From Pectobacterium atrosepticum (GTDB lineage Bacteria; Pseudomonadota; Gammaproteobacteria; Enterobacterales; Enterobacteriaceae), in NCBI GenBank assembly GCA_019056595.1, contig CP036163.1, forward strand, positions 496,001-560,000: a stretch of DNA of 64,000 bases, read 5' to 3'. The notes below the pieces were generated by a model that searched no databases, was not told the DNA's origin, and saw only the letters and a list, made by a program, of their open reading frames with translations. Positions 54,901 through 63,900 of the stretch are shown in pieces. The position numbers were made by a program, and so were the translations under genes. The stretch's first letter is position 1. Every line of letters starts with the position of its first letter.

Positions 54901-57900
54901 TGATATCATTATTTGCCAGAAGCGTGACCTGCTTGTCGCCGACCACCGAAGAGCCTTGCAGATTAATATTCTGATTAGCCGCCATAGTGACACTGTCACC
55001 AGAAAGCAGACTGCCTTTCTCATCGGTTTGCAACGTTTCCCGCAACGTATGCGTCACCGTCTTCGAAAAGGCCTTTTTCTTGACTTTCGTTTCTTCAAAG
55101 AAGGTGTGCTGCGTTTCGGTCGCCGACAGCAGATTGATGTCGTTGCCCGCCTGTGCCGTCACCGCGCCGCTGGCTACACCCTGTGCCGCTTGCAGATTGA
55201 TGTCTCTGCCCGCCTGCAGGTTCAGGCCCTTGCCCGTCGTTAACTCGGTACTTTGCTGAGTGATGTTTTGCTGCCAGTCGGCATGACGGTTCCACCAGTT
55301 GCCGCTGTAGGTTTCTTCCTCTTCAGACAGCAAATTGAGATCGCGCCCAGCCGCCAGTGTCGCCGTGCCCTTGGCATTCAAGCTGGCCGCTTCAGACAAG
55401 ACATCTCGCCCCGCCACCAGAGTCAGATCGCCGCCGCTCAGTAACTGGCTGTTTGCCACCTCCTGCGTGCGACGCTGCGCCGTGCTGCTGCCCTGATACA
55501 GCGTCTCTTTCAGCGTGTCCTGCGCGGTGAGGTGAATATCATTACCCGCCGCCAGCGACAGCGCCGAGCCGCCGGAAAGCTGGCTGGCATCGATCTGAAT
55601 ATCCTGACCCGCTACCGCTTTCAGCGCGCCGCCCGCATTGACGGTGCTGCCTTGCACAGCCGTGTTCAGCGCAGTATTGCTGCTGCCCCACCCGATATCC
55701 ACGCGATTATTGGTCAGCGTCAGCGCCTCAATCGCCACATTGCCTTTGGCGTTCAGCGCCATATCCTGCCCGGCGTTCAGCGTAGCCGCCACGTTGCGGA
55801 TATCCTTGCCCGCGCTGAGGGTCAGGCTGTTACCTGCCACGATTTCGGCGGTTTTACCCAATTCGGTGAACGTAAGCGAGCCCGTGCCGCTGCGTGAAGC
55901 ATTCGGCTGCGCGGTCTGAAAATCGCGCGACGCAGTCTGGTTGATAATGTCGCCGTTAATGCTGGCGAGCTGCAGCGTATTGCCTTCAATCCGGCTGCCG
56001 CTGTTTGTGATGTTGCTGAGCGCTACCAGATTCAGGCCGCCGTCTGACTTGATCAGTCCGCCTTCATGGTTATCAATCTTGTCGCCACTGGCAATCGCCA
56101 GCACCTCAACTGCCTTGAGCGTGCCGCTGTTGGTGACGCTGCCGCCAGCGTTCAGCTCAACCTTGTTCGCGACAATCGCGCTGCCCTGCAGGTTATTTTT
56201 ATCCGCCTGCGCCAGATACAGCTTCGGCGCCAGCACGGTCTGGCCATTGACTTCAATATTTTCCCACCAGATCATACTCTGGCTGAGGTTGGCAACCTGA
56301 TCCGGCGTCAAACTCACACCAAGTTGCAGGTTCATGCCTTTCTGCGCAGCAGCGGCGTTATCGAGCAGCATTTGCATCTGTGCCAGATCGGAGCCAGTGC
56401 CATTCAGGTGACGCTGCCCGCTCTGTTTCAGCACCGCCTGACTGATGTAGCGAGTATCAAACTCCGCATCCCCCAGAAAACGGTAGTCGTGATCCGCATC
56501 CAGATTGAGTTTATCTAGCAGATAGGACGACCCCAGCACCTTGTCGACCTGCGTCCACTGTGAACGCGTTTCGACAGGCACCACCGTTGACGGTTGTTGT
56601 CCCAGCAGCGTTTGCAGATCGCTGAACAGCGCATTGTCGACCTGCCCAAGCTGTTCCAGTTTCGGGTTGGTGTGGATCAGATAGCGGCTGTCCGCATTAG
56701 GATCGACAACCAGCAGCCCGTTATTGCCAGTGGGCAGTGGGTACTCGGCGAGCGGATTGGTGCTCAGGTTTTGCAGTCCATTGCCAATGGCGTTTAGCAG
56801 TTCTGTGGCAGAAAGAGGCTTCGGCACGGCGGGGGTAACCCCACCCGGAAGGTTGTCTGCGCTCACCGTTTGTTTCGGTATTTCTACCTCCACCGTGCCC
56901 GGCTTCGTCAATACGGCAGGCGAACCTACCGTGCCCGCTATCGTGACGCCCGCGACGGTATTGTCCACGGTAACGGGCGTCAGCCCCTGTCCCGCATCAG
57001 GACGTTGACCTGTCGACGTGAGCGCAACAGCATCAGGGTGGGCGACAGAGCTGGCGTTGGGATCGGTTAACACTAACGCATCATCGGTTTTCAACGTCAG
57101 CGGCCCTGCGGACTGCTGCCCCTGCGTCAACGGCGTAATGTTCTCTGCCTGCACCGCCGTTTGCAGCACAGTGCCTGCTTGCTGCGTCAGCGCGACCGTA
57201 TCAGGATTGCTGACGTGACCGGAAGTAGAAGGCTGTAACGCCACCGCATCGCTGGTGTTCAGCGTCAGCGGCTCTGCAACCTGCTGCCCCGGCATCATTG
57301 CCGTAATGTTCTCCGCCTGCACAGCCGTTTGCAGCGCGGTGCCAGACTGCTGCGTCAGTATCACGGCTTTACCCGTCGCAGCTACGCCTGTGGCATTGCC
57401 CGCCAGCGTCGCCTGTCCGCTACCTGTTTTCGTAACGTCTATCGCACCCGTATTAAACGACGAATCCTGACTGACCAACTGACGTGTGGTCTGTTTCTGC
57501 AATGGCGACAGCGTGGTGATAGCATCCAGCACCGGTTTGGTGGACGCCGGCATAAATCCGCCGCTGCCCGGTTGCAGCGTGGTGTTGCTGATATCCTGTT
57601 TAAAGTCGGCGGTAATGGTGCCGCCTGCCTGAATTAACGCATTATAGCTTTCACCCTCAGTTTTTTCGTAGGTTGGAGTGCCGTCAAGTTGATAACTAAT
57701 ATATCTGAATAGAGCTCTCTGATGATGATAATCGCTAATCGTTGTACTTGTTGCTCTTGGTCCTATATATGCATAAGTCAAATACTCAGTAAATCCACCC
57801 TCATGATATGAGCTATTTTCAAATTTATTACCTAAAATAAAAATATTATCGGCTGCATATAATGAAGATGCTCTGTTTATCAAATCATCGGATAATATTG

Positions 57901-60900
57901 ACAGCATATGACCAGAATTAATGACAGCATTATTTCCTTGGGCTACAACGTTTATTTTTTTATCTTTTAAAGTAAAACGCTGAACAATAAAATCTCCGAG
58001 AGGAGCATATATGGTTCTATCAGGGGCCCCCAAATGCCCTTTGTTAACATAAACTCCATAACTACCTTCTTTAAACCACTCAATCGGAATTTTTATCACC
58101 ATTTCACCCACCCAATCCGGCACAGATTCCGCCGTAGATTCACTCTCCGTCACCACAAACCCTTCACGCTGATTAGTCAACGTGCCGGTATTAATCGTGA
58201 TATCGCCGGACTGGGTTTCGATGGTGCCGGAGCTGTTGAGCAGCGAGGTGCTGGCCGTGCCCTGATCGTCACGCTGAATGAGCAGGTTATTGCCCGCTAG
58301 AATGGTGCCAAAGACGTTGGTGAGGGAATCGGACAGCAGACGCATATTGCCGCCCGCATAGAGCATGCTGCTGTTATGGAGCGCGCCACCCGCCTGAATA
58401 AGCAGATCGCTCGTAGTGCCAATCAGCCCTTTATTATTCAGCGTGTTATCACTGACCAGCGTCAGATTCCCGCCAGCCTGAACGCTGCCTGCTTCTACCT
58501 GCACAATGTCTTTCGCGCTGATACGCGACTCACCGCCGCCCGCCAAAATGTTGCCCTGATTGGTCAGCGTGCCGGTGCTGGTCAACTGGACGGATTTACC
58601 CTGTAACGTCCCGCGCTGATCGAGGTCACCCGCTACGTTTAGCGCCAGTTGTTGCCCCGCCGCCATGCTCTGAGTGAAGGTCAGCGGCCCGGTGATATCG
58701 GCAGTCAGGTTACCCAGCGCAACCAGTTGCCCTTCCTGTTGTAGTTGATTAGTTTTCAGGCGCAGATCCTGCGCGCTGTAGAGCTTCGCGCCCTGACGGT
58801 TAATCAGCCGCTGCGTTTGCAGCGCAAGCTGTGTTAAGCCCAGCAGTGTGCCGTGGTTGTCTAGTTCGTCGGCGATAATCTCCAGTTCGCCCGCCTGCAC
58901 CAGCCCGTTGTTCACCCACTGCGGAATTTTCAGCGTCAGTTTATCCTGCGCCATCAGGCTGCCCTGCTGGGTAAACTGTGCGGTATTCACGTCCAGCCCG
59001 CGCCCCTGCAGCCAGCCGTGATTTTCTACCGCCGCAGATTTCAGTGTCGTGATACCGTCGGATAACAGTTGTCCGGCCTGCTGGTTGACAATGCGGTCTG
59101 TCGTGTCCAATTGCAGCGCGGCGGTGCCCTGCACCGTGCCGCTGTTGGTGACGGTATTGGCCGTCAGCGTGGTGTTGGCAGCTTTTATCTCGCCCTGATT
59201 ATTCAGCGCCGCCGCCTGCACGCTCAGCGTACCATCGCTACTCAAACGCGCCTGTGGCGCATTGCTGAACTGATTGGAGGCTGTCGCGTTAAGCGCACTA
59301 TCGCCACGCAGAGTGCCGTGATTAGTGAGCTCATCAGCACCCAGCGTCAGCGTGCGGCCCTGCATCTGTCCACGGTTAGTGATGTAATGCGCAGTCAGGC
59401 TGAGATCGCCGCCACTGACCAGTTGGCTGCCCTGCGCGCTCTGATACGATCCGGTCAGTTGCAACGTACCACGTTGCACGCCCAGCAGATTGCCCTGCTG
59501 ATCGAGGTCACGAGCAGTCAGACGCAAATCATCCGCTTGCCACAGTCCCTGATTGCTCAACACGCCAGTCGTGAGTTCGCCCACGCCGCCGCTGAGTAAA
59601 CGTCCCGCCGCCAAATTATCGACGCGATCGGCCAATTGCAGCGTAAAGCCGCCGACACCCGTCAGCGTGCCGCTGTTTTCCAGCGTCTTGCCCGTTAACG
59701 TCGCCGTTCCCTGCGAGAACAGTTCGCCTTTATTCTTTAGCTCGTCGCCGTTGAGCGACAGGCTGTTCAGCCCCGCCACGGTGCCACGGTTGTCGAGCGA
59801 TTCGCCGTTCAGCGTCAGCATGCCCGCCTGCCATAAACCGGCGTTTTCTGCCTGTTTAGCATTAAGGGTAGCGGCGCCTTTGCTGAGCAGTTGACTGTTT
59901 TTATCGCCGACATAGCGCAGCACGTCGAGCAGGCGCAGCGCGTTGGTGCCCTGAATGCGCCCCTGATTATCGATTTCACCAGCACGCAGTTGCAGGTCGT
60001 TAGCCTGTAGCGTGCCCGCGTTGGTCACCGATCCGCTGTCAACACGGCCTGCGCCGTTAGTCAGCAGTTCTCCACCGGCATGGTTAAGTAGCGCATCGCG
60101 GTTGGCCACCGTCAGGCCATTGCTGCCCAGCACCCGCCCGCCGTTCTCCAGCGTCCCAGTGGTCAGGCTCAGCGTTCCCGCTGCAATTTCACCGGTCTGT
60201 GTCAGGCGATCGGCTGTGATAGTGGCCTCACCGTCACTCAATAGGTGGGATAAATCGGTTCCCTGATAGGTGCGCTGTAAATCGAGGTGAAGGCCATCCT
60301 GACCGAGCAGCGAACCACCATTAATCAGGTCATTCGCGGACAGTTCCAGTGTTTTCCCCTGCCAGAATCCGTCGTTAATAACCTCTCCTGCCTGCGCCAG
60401 CAAGGCACCACTGGTCAGCAGTTGACCATCGCGACCTACCGTCAGGCCTTCACGCAATTCCAGCGTGATGCCGCGCTCACCGACTAGCGTGCCGTGATTG
60501 TTCAGCGTCCCACCATTCAGCGCCAGCGCCCGGCTTTCCCAGCGTCCGCTGTTGTTCAGTTGATTACCGCGTAGCGTCAGCGTGTCGGCCGTGTGTAGCA
60601 GGCCGGCCCCCTGATAGTCGCCACGGAGCGACAGTGCGCCGTCGGCAATCAGATTGCCCGCGTTGCGAATATCCGCACTCTGCACGTCCATCTTGCCCAT
60701 GCTGGAGACCGTGCCCTGATTGTCGAACCGGTTGGCTTGCAATTGGCTGTCGCCACCGGACATCAAGCTGCCCAGATTGGTTAAACGGCTGGCGGGATTA
60801 TTGCTATCCAGCATGATCGATAACTCGCGATCCCCCTGAATATGCCCGCTATTGGTCAGCTGTTGTGCCTCAAACGTCAGGCGATCTGCCTGCATGTCAC

Positions 60901-63900
60901 CGTCGTTTATCACACTTGCGGCACGTAAGGCGGCAATACCCTGCGACAGGAGCGTACCGTTTTGTTGGTTAGTCAGGTCGCGGTTTGTCGTCAGCGACAA
61001 AGCATCGAGACCGAATATCTGTCCGGTATTGATCAGATCATTGGCCTGAAGCGTGATATCACCCGCCTGCCACTGGCCGTTATTTTCAACCTGAACCGCC
61101 GTCAGCGTGCTGCGGCCCTGACTCAGCAATTTCCCCTGATTGCGCGCCGTATCCGCAATCGCCAGCGTCAGTGCATCCACACCCAGCATTTTTCCGTGGT
61201 TATCCAGCGTCTGGGCGTCCACGGTCAACGCGCGGGCTTCCAGCGTGCCCTGCTGATCGAGGCTTTTCGCGATTACACCCAATGTATTGCTACCGCTAAT
61301 GACACCGCGATTATCCAGCTTATTGCGCAAGTCCAGTTGTAGATCGTCCGAACCCTGCATTTGCCCGTGGTTGAGCACGTCCTCCGCGGTTATATCGATG
61401 CGCTGGCTGGTGAGGTCACCAGTGTTGGTCAAGCCACCACCCAGCGTTAACTGCAGGCCGCGCGTGCCGTTAAGCTGTCCGCCGTTGGTCACGTCGCGGG
61501 CGGCAATGGCAAGCACATGGCTGTTCAACGTACCCTGATTATCAAGATGATTGCTGAGTTCCAGCGTCTGCCCGTTAACGCCCGTCAGGGTGCCGTGGTT
61601 GAATACGTCATTAGCCTTGAGCGTCAGCGCATTGCTGCTGACGTCACGCGCGTTGTTCAGTGTCCCCGTCAGATCCAGGGTCAGGCTGTCCACGCCCGTA
61701 ATCGTGCCGCTGTTCGTCAGATCGCTGGCGTTCAACGCCAGCACCGACCCGTAGAGCGTGCCGCGGTTCGTGAGGCTGTCACCGACTGTCAGTTCAAGAT
61801 GGTCGATGCCGTTGATTTTCCCGCTATTGTCCAGTCTGTCTGCCTGCGCGGTCAGTTGATAGCTGTTCAGCGTGCCCTGATTGGTTAACGCATTATCCAG
61901 CGTCAACTGCAGCCCGGCCGCGCCAGTGATGTTGCCCTCGTTGGTCAGCGTCTGGGCGGCAATATCGGCGTTATCGCTCCACAGCGTGCCCTTATTGTCC
62001 ACATCACCGTTCACCAGCGTCGCCTTAAGCGATTTATCGCCCTGAATGTGCCCGCGGTTGATCAAGTTCTGCGCGTCCAGCGTCAGGCTATCCGCCTGCC
62101 ATTCACCGTCATTTTCCACGTCGGCCGCGTGCAATACCGCGAGTCCCTGTGTGAGCAGCTTGCCATTTTGCGTATTGTCCAAACGGTTTTTCGCCGTCAG
62201 CGACAGCGCAGACAGCCCCAGCAATTGCCCGGCATTTTCGACGTCATCTGCCGTCAGCGTCAGCGTGTTGCCCTGCCAGAACCCGTCGTTCACGACCATC
62301 CCCGCCTGCGCCTGCAGGGCACCGTTGGTCAGCAGTTTGCCGGTGTCGCCGACCGTCAGGCCTTCACGCAATTCCAGCGTGATGCCGCGTTCACCGACTA
62401 GTGTGCCCTGATTGTTCAGTGACCCGCCGTTCAGCGCCAGCGCCCGACTTTCCCAGCGTCCGCTGTTGTTCAGTTGATTACCGCGTAGCGTCAGTGTGTC
62501 GGCCGTGTGCAGCAGGCCTGCACCCTGATAGTCGCCACTGAGCGACAGTGCGCCGTCGGCAATCAGATTGCCCGCATTGCGAATATCCGCACTCTGCACG
62601 TCCATCTTGCCCACGCTGGAGACCGTGCCCTGATTGTCGAACCGTCTGGCTTGCAGTTGGCTGTCGCCACCGGACATCAGGGTACCCAGATTGGTTAAAC
62701 GGCTGGCGGGATTATTGCTATCCAGCGTGACCGCTAACTCGCGATCCCCCTGAATACGCCAACGGTTGGTCAGCTGCTGTGCCTCAAACGTCAGGCGATC
62801 GGCCTGTACATCACCGTCGTTTATCACACTTGCGGCGCGTAAGGCGGCAATACCCTGCGACAGGAGCGTACCGTTTTGTTGGTTAGTCAGACCGTGGGTT
62901 GTCGTCAGCGACAAGGCATTGATGCCGAAAATCTGCCCACTGTTGGTCAGATCATTGGCTTGAAGCGTGATATCACCCGCCTGCCACTGGCCGTTATTTT
63001 CAACCTGATCCGCCGTCAGCGTGCTGCTACCCTGACTCAGCCATTTGCCCTGATTGCGTGCCATCCCCGCAATCGCCAGCGTCAGCGCATCCACGCCCAG
63101 CATTTTTCCGCGGTTATCCAGCGTCTGGACGTCCACGGTCAACGCGCGGGCTTCCAGCGTGCCCTGCTGGTCGAGGCTTTTCGCGATCACACCCAACGTA
63201 TTGCTACTGCTGATGACACCGCGATTATCCAGCTTATTGCGTAGGTTCAGTTGCAGATCGTCCGAACCCTGCATTTGCCCATGATTGAGCACATCATTGG
63301 CCGTTATCGCCATTTGCTGGCTGATAAGATCGCCGCGATTGGTCAACGCCTCGTTGAGAGACAGTTGCAGGCTGCGCGTGCCGTTGATCTGACCATCGTT
63401 AGTGAGATCGTTGGCGGTGATGGACAGTGCATGGCTGTTCAGCGCGCCCTGATTGTCGAGGTGATTGCCGAGCAGGAACGTTAACCCGTTAACGCCCGTC
63501 AGGGTGCCGTGGTTGAATACGTCATTGGCCTTGAGCGTCAGCGCATTGCTGCTGATATCACGTGCATTCTCCAGCGTCCCCTTTAGGCTCAGGGTCAGGC
63601 TGTCCACGCCCGTAATATCACCGCTGTTGGTCAGGTCGTTCGCGTTCAGCGTCAACGCCGTACCGTACAACGTCCCTTGATTATCCAGGCTATCGACGGC
63701 GGTCAATTCAAGGCGGTCAAGGCCGTTGATTTTCCCGCTATTGACTAGTCTGTCGGCCTGCGCGCTGAGCTGGTGGCTGTTCAGCGTGCCCTGATTGGTT
63801 AAGGTATTATCCAGCGTCAGTTGAAGACCGTTAACGCCGGTGATGTTGCCTTCGTTGGTCAGTGTTCGGGCAGCAATATCGGCGCTATCGCTCCACAGTG

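Noticed and set aside
53330-63680. Long plus-strand frames opposite cdiA (several over 100 codons)
   Set aside because: They are antisense shadows created by the repetitive GC-rich cdiA codons, with no ribosome sites or domains, and they recur with the repeat period.
63704-63706. TTG at 63706 as the cdiA start
   Set aside because: The same frame stays open and keeps the FHA repeat pattern to the window edge; the real start lies outside.
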